Shown here in pieces: positions 22,975 through 34,471 of a stretch of DNA of 64,000 nucleotides. The notes beneath the pieces are model-generated. The model did no database searches, was not told where the DNA came from, and saw only the letters and a program-made list of their open reading frames with translations. Source of the DNA: Siphonodentalium dalli (taxonomy: Eukaryota; Mollusca; Scaphopoda; Gadilida; Siphonodentaliidae); contig CP136062.1 in NCBI GenBank assembly GCA_032622095.1, positions 160,452,875 to 160,516,874 of the forward strand. The letters run 5' to 3'. The position numbers were made by a program, and so were the translations under genes. Position 1 is the stretch's first letter. Each line of letters opens with the position of its first letter.

Positions 22975-23293
22975 GAACATAATTGGCAAACTTGAAAAGT
23001 GTTCTTTGAAAGAACCACCATGTCTATTTAGCTCAGATCAGTAGTGAACAGTTGGTAATTTCGAGGTAGATATTCACTGATCTACATACATGAAGCCTCT
23101 CTAGTCACCTATTTTGTTTAGATCTACTTCTAGTGAACATAATTGGCAAACTTGAAAAGTGTTCTTTGGAAGAACCACCAAGTCTATTTAGCTCAGATCA
23201 GTAGTGAACAGTTGGTAATTTCGAGGTAGATATTCACCTATCTACATACATGAAGCCTCTCTAGCCACCTATCCTGTTTAGATCTACTTCTTT
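22975..23293. repeat. Two tandem units of exactly ~160 bp
   Basis: GAACATAATTGGCAAACTTG starts at 22975 and 23135. The copies stay nearly identical through CAGATCAGTAGTGAACAG, GAAGCCTCTCTAG and GATCTACTTCT. The sequence is unrelated to the other ~160-bp families here. Confidence 0.9.
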
Positions 23294-23706
23294 TAAAGTG
23301 ATTATGAAAAGTTCTGACTGTTGTGGTCTCCAGAGTCCCAGTCTTTGCAGTCTGGTGGGCGACCCCACAGCCTTTGACTATCTTGTTAATACTCATTGGC
23401 GAGTTGTTCTTCCTTAGGAAATGTTCAATAATAAAATTGTTTTTAAACTTTGCACAGATTTTTAGTACCATGGGAACCTATGCACCCACCATTATGACAT
23501 CTGTCCAACTTTTTTTTGTGTGAAGTTATTGCACTTTTTCAGCTTAGAACAATTTCTTAGCATGCATAATTTTGTCCGAGCTTTTATTCCTACATTTTTT
23601 GTCAATAGCATTAGGATTAGGGTTGTGCACCTGCAATGGGAATCTGTTATTTTATTATTTTAACTAAATGTTTACTGACATGATAACATCTTTGTGTTTT
23701 AAAAAC

Positions 23707-23754
23707 GGGGGGGGGGGGGTATCCTTAGTCCCATTGGGACAGTTGCACCTCTAG
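23707..23754 (+). mobile_element. Candidate Helitron-type 3' end after a 13-G run
   Basis: A 13-G tract (23707-23719) is followed by the hairpin GTCCCATTGGGAC (23728-23740) and, 10 bases on, CTAG (23751-23754) followed by T. That geometry fits a Helitron 3' terminus. A related end is at 28131-28167 (GTATCCTTA, CCATT, CCTCTAGTT shared). Confidence 0.45.
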
Positions 23755-23900
23755 TTGAACTTGTTATCTGAACATTAATTTAATTATCTGCTGTGTGCTT
23801 ATTTTCCCCCCGAACATTCATCCAGATGAATAATAGACGATACCAATGTATACGTTTGTAACTGAGTGGGAGAAATAATTTTGTATAGAAAGGGTTAATC

Positions 23901-24062
23901 GGGGGGGGGGGGGTCAGGAAAAAACTTACGGATACAAGGTGGAAATTTTGTGTTTTTCAGTTTTGGGGGCCCACCACCCCGGGAGCGTAAGTTTTTTCCA
24001 CCCAGGTCTGGGACACCCACCCGGGACCGTAAGTTTTTTCCACCCAGGTCTGGGACACCCAC
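23901..24062. repeat. 13-G run and 42-bp tandem duplication
   Basis: CGTAAGTTTTTTCCACCCAG followed by GTCTGGGACACCCAC occurs twice, 42 bases apart (marker GTAAG at 23987 and 24029). A poly(G) run lies at 23901-23913. Confidence 0.8.
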
Positions 24063-24984
24063 CCCCAAAATCTTGTAAATTCTACTAAATAATGTGTTGT
24101 TGGCAGGGTAAGGGTCTCTCATTGTGTCTGCACCGGAACTGAGAGAACGCTGATCAAGTACACCCACAAAAATAAACAAACAAAGCACATGGCTGAAAAA
24201 TATGCTAAAAAAACCCAGTGACAAAACCTTTAAAAACCCAAATATTTATGGTTATAAAAGTAAAATACCCACTTTAACAGGATTGTTGTGTCCCTTATTA
24301 GCAATAGGTTAAAATAAGTGCATGCTTAAAGTAAAAACACCATCAATTTTATTAAATAAACACAGTTCCAGTCCTCTCCATGTGGGAAATCACTGGTGAG
24401 CAATGAGGAGCTCCCCTTAAAATCATTCTAGGCGAGTGGCGAGTAGCTCTCCCACATAATGTCGAGGCGAGTAGTATCCCAGCAGGAGATGCCGAATCTC
24501 CTGAGGGGGAGAGTACGGGAGGGGGTCAGGGGGCCTCCCCCGGAATTTTGATGCTCTGAATTGAATCTGGAGCCTTTTAATGCTCCAATCAGTGAACAAC
24601 ACGTTATCGACTATGTACTTCGACCACGTGGTCACTGTATTTATCGTTTATTCAATATCTTGACTGATGTCATTAATATAAACAAATGAGGCCAACATTT
24701 TTCGGCTTTTTGACAGCAAATCAATCTAATGGGTCATGCATTACCGGTATTTATTTAAATTACTAGGGTTTCCAGTGGGATTTCAAGGAATGAGGGAACC
24801 AAGAACTTTTAAGCAATATGAATTTCTATGTTAGTTACTATTTATGTATTTTGTTGTATTTATGTTACATTATTTATGTTGTATGCGGTTGTATACAGTT
24901 TTATTTGAATCGGAAGCAGTTCGATTTTGAATTTATTCCTCGATCTATATTAGTAAATAGCGCATATAATTAAAAAAAACCTTT
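24063..24984. other. No gene seen
   Basis: No recognisable gene. GGCGAGTGGCGAGTAG and CCGAATCTCCTGAGGGGG near 24430-24520 are GC-richer than their surroundings but were not classified. Confidence 0.5.
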
Positions 24985-25122
24985 GTGTTTTGAGTGAATA
25001 CCGGAATTACCTCATTCATGGTCACAGTCAGATACTGGAATCATCACTCGTGGCCACTCGTGGTGATTCCAGTATCTCACTGTGACTACTCATGAGATAC
25101 TTCCGGTATTCACTCAAAACAC
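24985..25122. repeat. 138-bp foldback element
   Basis: Outer arms GTGTTTTGAGTGAATACCGG and complement, inner arms GTCACAGTCAGATACTGGAA and complement, meet at CACTCGTGGCCACTCGTGG. The arms differ by short indels. Confidence 0.88.
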
Positions 25123-25942
25123 GCAGGTATCCTCTATGTATAATAAGTTTAAAAAGCCATGATAAACTATGAGAAAAGATGAGAATGGATTTTTTTTTCA
25201 TTGCAATTTTTTTCCTCGACCAAAACCGGACCCACCCCATGGTTTCAACTGTTAAAGGGAGAAATTGTGGACAAAAATATAGAGCCCCCTCACTTGTATA
25301 AGGCTATAGCATGCACTACTATATAAATCTGTTTTTTCAATTCATTTTGAAGCTGTAATTTGTCTTAGAAATGATTTTGGAAAAAAATGACAACAGAAAA
25401 ATCTGCATTCCGGGCTCGAGGACACCCACCCACCCGGTCCTTGTGTCCTGTAATTGTTTTCCGACCCCCCCCCCCGGTTAATGCCATTTTTCGTGGTTAA
25501 GAAGTGATGTTCGACCATTGTTCATCACAAGCCATGTACCGTCATCTTATAGAACACTGCTACGTTGCCAGTGGATCTTACTAATTTAGTATTTGGAACA
25601 AAAATAGAAACTGCAGTTGCATCTATTGCCAAACATCTTTTAAGCATAGTTGAGTTATTTTATTCTTAAAATGTTGTTGGTCAGGATTACCCAAAGTGTA
25701 AATTGTATTCATCCTATAAAAATCAAGACTGTTCTCTGTAAAAAATATATTTTGGGATGTCATTTAATACACAATTATCACCAATATCATCCATATAACA
25801 AAGCATTTTCTCATTTGTTTGACCATCAAAAAAGAAAGTGAGTTGTCAGTATAGTATAACTTGGTTAAAATTTCTTGAACTTTTCTAATATAGATTTGTT
25901 ATATATAAGTGACCTGGAACAATCCGCTGAGATGAAGGCAGG
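25123..25942. other. No gene seen; 11-C run at 25465-25475
   Basis: AT-rich sequence. The poly(C) region with GACACCCACCC resembles the composition near 37790-37900 and 23950-24060, suggesting a dispersed low-complexity repeat. Confidence 0.5.
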
Positions 25943-26188
25943 CCTTGAAATAGTGTGCCTGTCATTTGCAAAATGAGGTACCCAGATGGTGAATTTTAGT
26001 GATGCTACCCCGCATAGCGGGCTAGCATCACCAAATTCACCCTCTGGGAACCTCATTCTGCTGAGTTGTAAGCAGAATGAGGTCCCCAGAGGGTGAATTT
26101 GGTGACGCTAGCCCGCTATGCGGGGTAGCATCACTAAATTCACCCTCCGGGGACCTCATTCTGCAATGACAGACACACTATTTCAAGG
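25943..26188. repeat. Complete double-hairpin foldback element
   Basis: The ends CCTTGAAATAGTGTG and CACACTATTTCAAGG are inverted repeats. Between them are two successive hairpin modules, each with GAATGAGGTCCCCAGAGGG-type arms around a GCTACCCCGCATAGCGGG palindromic centre. The whole also folds end to end. Relatives occur at 260, 518 and 5327. It has no coding capacity. Confidence 0.9.
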
Positions 26189-26235
26189 CTTGGGTGAAGG
26201 GGAATCGAATAAAAGTCTTATTTTCATAAATTGTT

Positions 26236-26725
26236 TTAAAGGCCCACTTTTTCGAGTCCCTGATTATTTTTTTTATAGTGCCTTGATATACGTTTTTAAT
26301 AACAATCTAAGCCATAAAATATGATTTAAATACTATATTTCATCACCATTTGCAACGTCTGTGTCTCAGCAGATGCCCATAGAGAAATAGAAAACTGCTG
26401 AAATTATAAGAAAATAATCCCCCTTTTGGCTCTAAGAATGCAACATAATTCAAACTGAAAATGTATTTTCAATTGAAGGGGAATAACTCTATCTTTAAAT
26501 TATAGATTTATTCCACCTCCATTTAAAATAATACACTTTGTACAACAAAACCAGATGAAATTTAAGCGCAAAACACGTTGGTAATTCAACAAAAACATCA
26601 TAGTTTATTACACCGGATAAGTTGATAATACAATGTTTTGGAGCTTACTCTTTCAAATGGTATATAATATGGCGTATATTTTATATAATGTGATCTGGGG
26701 GTTCGAAAATTACGTGGGCATTTAA
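26236..26725 (-). mobile_element. TTAA-flanked MITE (AGGCCCAC family), copy 1
   Basis: It starts TTAAAGGCCCACTTTTTCGA and ends CGAAAATTACGTGGGCATTTAA (490 bp). It matches the copy at 60290-60782 in opposite orientation, including TGTTTTGGAGC/GCTCCAAAACA-like and TATATACCATTTG motifs. Confidence 0.85.
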
Positions 26726-27640
26726 CGGAAGTCAAGATTGAACTATTGGCATGGGTTGGCTTCCGTCCGTCAACATTTCCTTTTGAGTCACCCTACAGGC
26801 TGCATCCCTCATCCGATCATCACATAACTTCATATGGATCTTCGTGGTGACCTCTAGATGGGAGCCATCAATTTTTTTCGAAATTCACTAAAATACATGG
26901 CCGTCGGCAGCCATTTTGAATTTCATATTTAAATCCATCGGCACACCCTGCAGCTCGCATTTATTGGAGAAATGTATTGAAAATTTACAGGCATGTTCAC
27001 CTCTAGATGGGAGCTATAAAAGTTTAGCATAGCAGCCGGCAGCCATCTTGGATTTTACTCTTTGCACGACTAAATCCTTTGGCACACCCTACATACCACA
27101 TCCCTCATCTAATCGCTGCCAAACTTCACCTGGATCTTCGGGGTGACCTCTAGGTGGGAGTTATCGATTATTTCCGAAATTTGTTTTAAAACATGGCCAC
27201 CAGCAGCCATCTTTGATTTAAAATTTGAATCCATCGGCACACCCTGCAGCACGCATATATCGGAAGAAATGTTTTGGAAATTACAGGCATGATTATGATC
27301 ACCCCTAGATGAGAGCTATCGAATTTGAACGATTTTCGATGAAAAAACATGGCCACCGGCAGCCATTTTGGATTTTACTCTTTGCATGACTAAATCCTTT
27401 GGCGCATCCTACAGACCACATCCCTCATCTGATCATCATCAAACTTCATTAGGATCTTCTGTGTGACCTCTAGATGGAAGCTTACTTTTAATTAACTTTA
27501 TATATATACATATCTTCATGTTGATATATCTATTACTTAGGCATTTCAACTTTTCGCATTCCTATGCGCTCTATTGACTGTTACACACGAAATTATCCCC
27601 CTCCAAGTTGAGCTATACAGTGTCATTGCCACTTTATTTT
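26726..27640 (+). mobile_element. Decayed ~160-bp-unit element with tail
   Basis: Diverged units carry CATGGCC(G/A)...CAGCCAT, TCATCTGATCATC-type and GACCTCTAGATGG(G/A)AGC motifs. The tail at 27500-27640 has CAAGTTGAGCTATACAGTGTC, as in the complete element at 16241-17077. A poor head (TTGAACTATTGGCATGGG, TCCGTCCGTC) follows the MITE directly. Confidence 0.7.
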
Positions 27641-28020
27641 CCCGAAATTCGTTAAAATCAATGGCTGCCAGTAGCCATCTTGGATTTCAAATTTGAATCC
27701 ATCAGCACAGACTGCAGCCCGTATTTATTGGGAAACTGTTTTGAAAATTTACAGCGATGTTCAGGATCAACTCCAGATGTGAGCTATCGAATTTGAACGA
27801 TTTTCGATGAAAAATATGGCTGCCGGCAGCCATCTTGGATTTGACTCTTTCTAAATCCTCCGTTGGCACACCCCTCATCCGAGCGATACCAAACTTCATA
27901 TGAATCGTCTGTGTGAACACTTGGTGAAAGCCATCATATTTTCCGAATTTCGTTGAAAAACATGGCCGTGGGTTCTACTCATTTACATGACTAACTCCTT
28001 TGGCACACTCTACATAGTTT
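27641..28020 (+). repeat. Further decayed ~160-bp units
   Basis: GGCTGCCAGTAGCCATCTTGG, AATCCATCAGCACA and CGATTTTCGATGAAAAA motifs repeat the pattern of the preceding element. Confidence 0.65.
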
Positions 28021-28130
28021 TTTTTTCTGAGCTTGTATTCTTGTGTTGTTGTTTTTTTTTTTTAGAAAAACAGATACATGTATGTAATATGGTTACCCTT
28101 AAAGTAGCCAAATTGCACCGTTGGGGCTGG

Positions 28131-28167
28131 GGTATCCTTAATACCATTAGGACGGTCCCACCTCTAG
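28131..28167 (+). mobile_element. Second candidate Helitron-type 3' end
   Basis: GGTATCCTTAATACC hairpin and CCCACCTCTAG followed by TTTT. It aligns by eye with 23719-23755. Confidence 0.4.
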
Positions 28168-28186
28168 TTTTCTTCTCTCTTTCTTT

Positions 28187-28711
28187 TTTAGCTCAACTTG
28201 AGAAAGTCAAGTTTTAGCTATTTCCATGGGTTAACATCTGAGTGTGTGCGTCCGTCCGTCATCAATTTACTTTAGCACACCCTACAGGCCACATCCCTCA
28301 TCTGATTGTCACCAAACTTCATATACGGATCCCCGGGGTCACATCTAGATGGGAACTTATAATGTTTTGTTTAACTTGACAAAGTCAAGTGTGAGCTATT
28401 GACACGAGTTGTGTCCGTCTGTGCGTGTGTGTGTGTTGTTTTTTTTTATACGAATTTTGTTTAAATTTTAAAATCGCCGCCGGCAGCCATTTTGGATTTT
28501 GCTCTTTACATGACTAAATCCGTTGGCACACCCTACAATCCACATCCCTCGTCCGATCGTCATTAAACCCAATTTGAATCTTCGAGGTGACCTCTGAATT
28601 GTTTGGAGCTTACCATTTGTAGCTCAACTTGACGGAGTTTGAGCTATTGCTATGCGTTGGTGTCCGTTCGTTCGTGATCCGCCAACAATTTCCTTTAGCA
28701 CACCCTACAGA
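28187..28711 (+). mobile_element. Three successive heads of TAGCTCAACTT-type elements
   Basis: Heads begin near 28189 (TAGCTCAACTTGAG/CAAGTTTTAGCTA), 28372 (TAACTTGACAAAGTCAAG) and 28619 (TAGCTCAACTTGACGGAG). Each is followed by a GTCCGT or GTGTGTG stretch and CACACCCTACA. Each copy is truncated within its first unit or two, giving stacked partial elements. Confidence 0.7.
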
Positions 28712-29375
28712 CCGAGGTGGCCATTTATGACCCCGAACTTGTTTCGGACAATTTGGGTTTATTTTCGTATTTTGCCTATTTTCGAGGCATTTGTGAACTT
28801 TTGACCCGGAAATTTCGTCTCACCTTACTAAAGACGTTTCCATGGTCATTTGCCAAATTTTCGCAAATTTTCCCGACCGAGCAGAGCGAAAACTGAAATT
28901 CGACCTACTTTTTTGGACTCGACCCAAAAAAAATTCAGCCCAAAATTTTGGCCGAGGTGGCCATTTATTACCCCGAACTTGTTTTGGACAATTTGCGTTT
29001 GTTTTCGGACTTTGCCTATTTTCGAGGCATTTTTGAACTTTTTACCATGATTATTTTTCACAGGAAATTTCGTCTCACCTATAGACATCGCCATGGTCAT
29101 TTGCCACATTTCCCAAATTTTCCTGACCGAGCAGAGCGGGAATTTCTATTAGACCCACTTTTTCGGACTCGACTGGACTCGACCAAAAAAATGTTTGGCC
29201 GAGGTGGCTATTTATGACCCCGAACTTGTTTCGGACAATTACTGTATATTTTCGGACTTTGCCTATTTTCGAGGCATTTTTGAACTTTTGACCCGGATTA
29301 TTTTTCACAGGAAATTTCGTCTCACCTTACAAAAGACGTTGCCATGGTCATTTGCCACATTTTCCCAAATTTTTT
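28712..29375. repeat. Three tandem units of about 240 bp
   Basis: CCGAGGTGGCCATTTATGAC starts at 28712, 28952 and 29199. Shared motifs are CCCGAACTTGTTT, TGCCTATTTTCGAGGCAT, AATTTCGTCTCACC and CCGAGCAGAGCG. The third unit stops near 29375. Translations in several frames are open but not recognisable. Confidence 0.88.
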
Positions 29376-29540
29376 GAATAAGGAATAAGTAACGGAATCC
29401 ACGCTGCTAATGCCATTATACATACTGATGAATCAATCAGTCGCTGTATGGTTATAAAGCACAAGTAACTTTAGTCTCATTGTATTGGTTTCAACTTGAA
29501 ATTTTGTTTTGTGTTGTGTCAGTTGGTCAGTGAGAGAATA

Positions 29541-29991
29541 TTAAAGGTACTCAATCCGACCAGACGGTCCCCATATCATCAAGTTACAACAACAACAACA
29601 ATATTTCTTCAAAATACGTTTTTGTTATCAGAATCGATTAATTACAACAAAATAATGCTAATCGGTGTCAACTATGGTATAAAATTTCCCAAAATTTGTT
29701 ATTTATCAACATGTTGTTCAACGAAATATGGCCGTATTATCACTTTCGTATCACGAAATTTGGCCGTATTACCACTTGATCATCCGCAATTTTGTCTGAG
29801 ACCATCGATTTGACGACTCGTTTCTGGGCCACAAATTATTACACATTTCGAGAAAGAACAAATTTCAAAAATCGATATCGGATCACTCTGAGCTTTGATG
29901 GGTGGGTTCCTCGACTCGAATCAAATATTTTTCACACCGAAGCCAAAGAAATAGTCATTTGGGAGCGTTAGTTTGGATTATGCATCTTTAA
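29541..29991 (+). mobile_element. TTAA-flanked MITE (AGGTACTCAATCC family), 451 bp
   Basis: It starts TTAAAGGTACTCAATCCGAC and ends GATTATGCATCTTTAA. It has a (CAA)n tract near the head, and CTCGACTCGAATCAAAT and CCAAAGAAATAGT near the tail. It is one of at least five full copies in the window. Confidence 0.88.
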
Positions 29992-31029
29992 CCTATTCCA
30001 ATGACCCATATTCTATCTGGTCTGATAGCTCATATATTTTTAATGTCAATGGTCCGGCCCGCACCGTATCACTACCACATTGTGTTGGACATATTCAAAT
30101 AATTGGTATTCAGCCCGAAATTTGAATTAATACCAATTCAGGGCTATATAGGTTTGGAATATATTTATTATATACACCTTAATAAAAAAAAGTCCCAATT
30201 TGGTTCCACTTTTCTTTGGTTACTTCTGGAACCAAATCCTAAGTTTGGTTCTTCATATACCCCATCGAATCCATGGTTTGTGTGGAAACACGACCTAGCT
30301 TTAACATTTAACAATCGGTCCACGAGTTTGGGGTTAATATGATTTAGGACTAGATCAAGCGTCATTCTTTTGAAATACCAATGCACACATGCTTATACAA
30401 TGTTTTCCATTCATATTTAATTTCTAATCATTTGATTGCTGACGGGGGGGGGGGGTTAACTCTATTCAGGGACGTGGCTAGAGGGTCTCTATTATGGGGG
30501 GTGTCCACTATGGCAAATTTCAATTGCACCCACACCCGACTTGAATCCGACAAACACAAGGTTTTGCATAATTCCATTTGCACCCCCCCCCCCCCCCCCG
30601 AACCTAAGTTCTAATATAGCCTATTCGTAAACCATGGTTCTATATTCCTGGTATGAGAACATTCAGATACTTTAATCTGAAAATTGCACAAATCCTAACA
30701 CCCAGTTGTCCAACACCAGATAAATGCACACGACAACGGGCAAGAGACCAGGACACACCGGGCCGACCATGGTTCGACACGGAGTGGGAAAATTTTGAAA
30801 TCTGAACAAGAAGATCGCGAAATCCTAGCATCTAGACTAGCGTCAAGCCTTCCTAGAGTTGGAAATTTCAAACCGGGCACCCGCATTTATATTGGAAAAT
30901 ATACGCCCGTTTCTGGAGTAGAGTGGGACAAGGTTTAATTCATTCGTTTGAAACCTTTGACTTAAGACGAAATAATAACACAAATAAAACACAATAACTT
31001 CAAGTGTGGAATTACCGAAATTATTTTTA
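29992..31029. other. No gene seen; 12-G run, 17-C run
   Basis: Poly(G) at 30444-30455 and poly(C) at 30583-30599 bracket about 125 bp. GGTTCC/GAACC-rich sequence at 30195-30260 resembles 37910-38040 and 54310-54490. No gene was recognised. Confidence 0.5.
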
Positions 31030-31325
31030 GAAATATTTATTTTACGCTATTTTCAGACCAAAAAAATCCTATAATTCAGCTGATAATTCTGGCAAAAATC
31101 GTCGGATCGGACTTAAATTCGAACTTGACCTGCAAAATCATGTCGACAGAACCCATATTTGAACTTGATCTATATACCAAATTTGGTTCAGTTCACTCGA
31201 TTCAATCTAAAGTTATCATCTGGAAACCGCATATCAGGTAAAATCTAAGTCGAGAAAGGGGTATAACTCAGTCAAAATCATGCGGATGAAACCCATATTC
31301 GAACTTGATCTGCATTTGGGGGTGG
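31030..31325 (-). mobile_element. Family A unit sequence in reverse orientation
   Basis: AAACCCATATTCGAACTTGATCT-type motif and AAAGTTATCATCTGGAAACC occur twice or partially, as complements of the units at 6.1-6.5 kb and 19.9 kb. Confidence 0.65.
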
Positions 31326-32689
31326 TAAACTAATATAGTGGGGGGGGGGGGGGGGTAGTTGCAAAATCGTTCACTTTGTGATAGAAGCGCCAAACTTTCA
31401 GAGTTTGTTTAGTGGTTGGTGAATATCACTAAACTGGCTGGTTCCAGATTTTGGACCTTCAATTTGACCTTGACCTTTTTGAAAATCTCAGTTTTTGGGT
31501 TGGGTGGTTTATGCCATCCTTTTCTTGTGAAAATCGCATCTTCTCACAATTTCTCAATAAAATTATAGTTGGGAGGTAACCACGCTTCATTTGGGCCAAA
31601 ACATATTCAAATTTTCATAAGATGGCCGCCAATATGGCCGCCGGAAGTTGAAAATATGACATTTTTTTACAAATATCTTCTGGATCAATTCATGCTTTTT
31701 GGAACTGGCTGAGTAATGCAAATTTATTTGTGTTTTCTATATTAACTGACCGTTGGAGCAATTAAATATGGAATTATTGGGGTCCTAGCCCCTTCCGATA
31801 CCTTCCGATATACAGAATGCGGTATAAAATTTCACAAAAATCACAATTGGGATTCTAGTCATATTTCAACAAGAAATGAACAGAACTTTGTAATGTAAGT
31901 GAGGTATATCATTACCTATGAATATTCAAAATCACTGGAACCAAAAAATTTGGCTCAAAATGGCTGCCAATATGGCCGCCAAAATATGGAAAATGGTAAA
32001 TATTACACCATCGTGTCATGCAATCGCTTACAAGTTGTGGTTGATGTATAAAATTGGCTATTCTGCATTCTATACATTGAATACTAACATGTCTGATGCA
32101 CCATGGTTAATTGTTACTATTGTCACCACTGACATCGTCAAAAATATTGGACTTTTCTCTCAAAAACTTGACATAAATATTGGCAAAAGTTCACTTTTCA
32201 GGTTTGGACCATTTTTTCAGGTAAAATGTAATTATCTTTGGATTGAAAGCTGTTTATTGTTTTGGTCTATCTTAAAGGTGTCTCACTACGGTGTTTATAG
32301 ACCAAATTGCTCAAGATGGCTTCCAAAATGGCAACCAAATTTGTAAATTGTGAATTTTTTTTTACATATATCCCGAACATTCTCTGCATTATCCGAAAAG
32401 GTGGCAAAATGTGACTCACTTGGTTATTATACGTGTTAGTTAATTAACTGACAACTACATGTTCTATTCTGGTTGTCCCAGTTCCGTATGGGGCAAGACA
32501 AATTCATTTTAAAGTATGTAATTTTGCCGAGAACCTCTTTTGTGATTTTGGCCATATTTATTGAAAGGAAATGGGCAGAACTTTGAGAAAGATCTGAGAT
32601 GGACCATAATATTTGGCGATTCTGGTCCATTATGCTAAAAAAAAAATGGATGCCAAGATCGTAGCCAGGGAGTTAAACCTATGATCACA

Positions 32690-34342
32690 CGTGATGTGAT
32701 TAGGTATAAAGGGAGTTAATGTATGTCATGACTTAATGTGAATAGGAATACAATGAGTGACTATATGGTTATGAGTGGGTTGTCCATTGTAAGATGCATC
32801 TAGGTATACAGGGAGAGGTCATGGTCAGGTGTGAGTTGAATCGGTATGCATGGAGTGACTGTATGGTGTATGATTGTGTATATCCAGTACGGGTGAACCA
32901 GGTGTGCCTGTATGGGCACTGGTGTGGTGTATGGATATAGCTACATGGTCATCTATGTGTTGATTATGTATATATGGAGTGAACGTAAGGTCGTGGGTGT
33001 GATGTACATGCGTTGTCTGTATGATCATGGATGGGGTGTGTGGATAAACAGGGTGTGATTTATGGTTACCGGTAATGTGTATAGGTATACATGGAATGAC
33101 TGTACGGTCATGATTGAATATGAATATCTGGAGTAAGCTGGGTGGACATTATGGAGCGTGTGGGTATATAGGGAGTGTCTTTGTGGTAACGGGTGGGATG
33201 TATATTTATATATCTCGTGGATGTGTTATCATTGGTGGGTGTATATGGATTAGCTGTATTATCATGGATGCCGTGTATGATTATACAGTGAATTGCTGAA
33301 TTGTCATGTGTGAGGTGTATTATATGCAAGTATGGATTGTTTGAGTGGTCGTGTGTATATCTGGAAGGGCTGAATGGCCATTAGTGTGGTTTACGTGTAT
33401 GCCTGGAGTGAATATATGGTATACGGTGGGATGCATATGTATATCGAGTGGTTATATGACTATGTATGCCGAATAGGTATACAGGTAGTGACTGTGTGGT
33501 CAATGGTGAGATGAGTACATGTAGGTATACAAGTAGTGACTGCATGATCATAAATGTAATGGAAATCTATACAGGGGGTGACTAAATGGTCATGTGTCAG
33601 GCGTATGAGTATACCTGGTGTTCCTGTTTGGTGACTCGTGGCTGTATGGTCACGTGTAGGTTATACCAGCATACCCATGTGTTGCTTTATTGTCATGGGC
33701 GAGGGATATGTGTATATAGCGAGTGGCTATATGGCCATGGATAATGTGCATATGCATACATGGAGTGACTATACTGACATGGCTGGGTGTATTAGTATAT
33801 CTTGAGTGACTATGCGGCTATGGTGTGAAAAATAAGAGATACAGGGAGTGACATGGCCAATGTTGAGGTGAATATGTATACAAGGATTGACCATGATCGT
33901 GTATGAATGTTTTATGAATAGGTACAGACGGGGTGACTATATGGCCATAGGTCAGGTGAAGGAGTATACCAGGTGCCATTGGTGAGTGTATGTGTATGAA
34001 GCGAGTGGCTATATGGCCATTGGTGAGGTGCATATGTATACCCGGAGTGACTTTATGGTAATTGTTGTGGTGTTGATGTATATATTGATTGTCTCGTTGA
34101 CCATGTGTTTGGAGAATAGGTATACAAGGGATGCCTTATGGTCAATGGTGAGATGAATGGGTATACAATGAGTGACTATATGGTTATGGGTCATGTTTAG
34201 GAGTATACCCGGTGTGCCTGTATTGCGGACGCATGGCTGTATGATCATCCGTTGTCATGGGTCAGGTGTACATGTATACAGTGGGTCACTATATTGTTAT
34301 GTCTGTGGTGTTTATGTGTATATGTAATGACTGTGTGATAAT
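32690..34342 (+). repeat. Minisatellite core, left (forward) part
   Basis: Degenerate units of roughly 40-55 bp carry GTATAC, GAGTGACT and TATGGTCATG. Units vary strongly and are GT-rich on this strand; spacing is irregular, so unit length is approximate. Confidence 0.85.
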
Positions 34343-34471
34343 GGGTGGCTATCGCTTTCCGCGCTTAACATCCCCCATGTACATAAACACCATCAATATG
34401 GATAACTCTATGAGATGACCTCTCCATTTATTAACATATCCTTGAGTTATTGTGGAAAGCGATAGCCACCC
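34343..34471. repeat. Turn-around hairpin in the minisatellite
   Basis: GGGTGGCTATCGCTTTCC (34343-34360) and its exact complement (34454-34471) flank a 93-bp spacer with no unit motif. Unit orientation reverses across this point. Confidence 0.9.

Noticed and set aside
31918-32346. 142-codon plus-strand frame as a gene
   Set aside because: It lies wholly inside the left arm of the inverted-repeat element, and the matching right arm does not keep the frame. No domain is recognisable.
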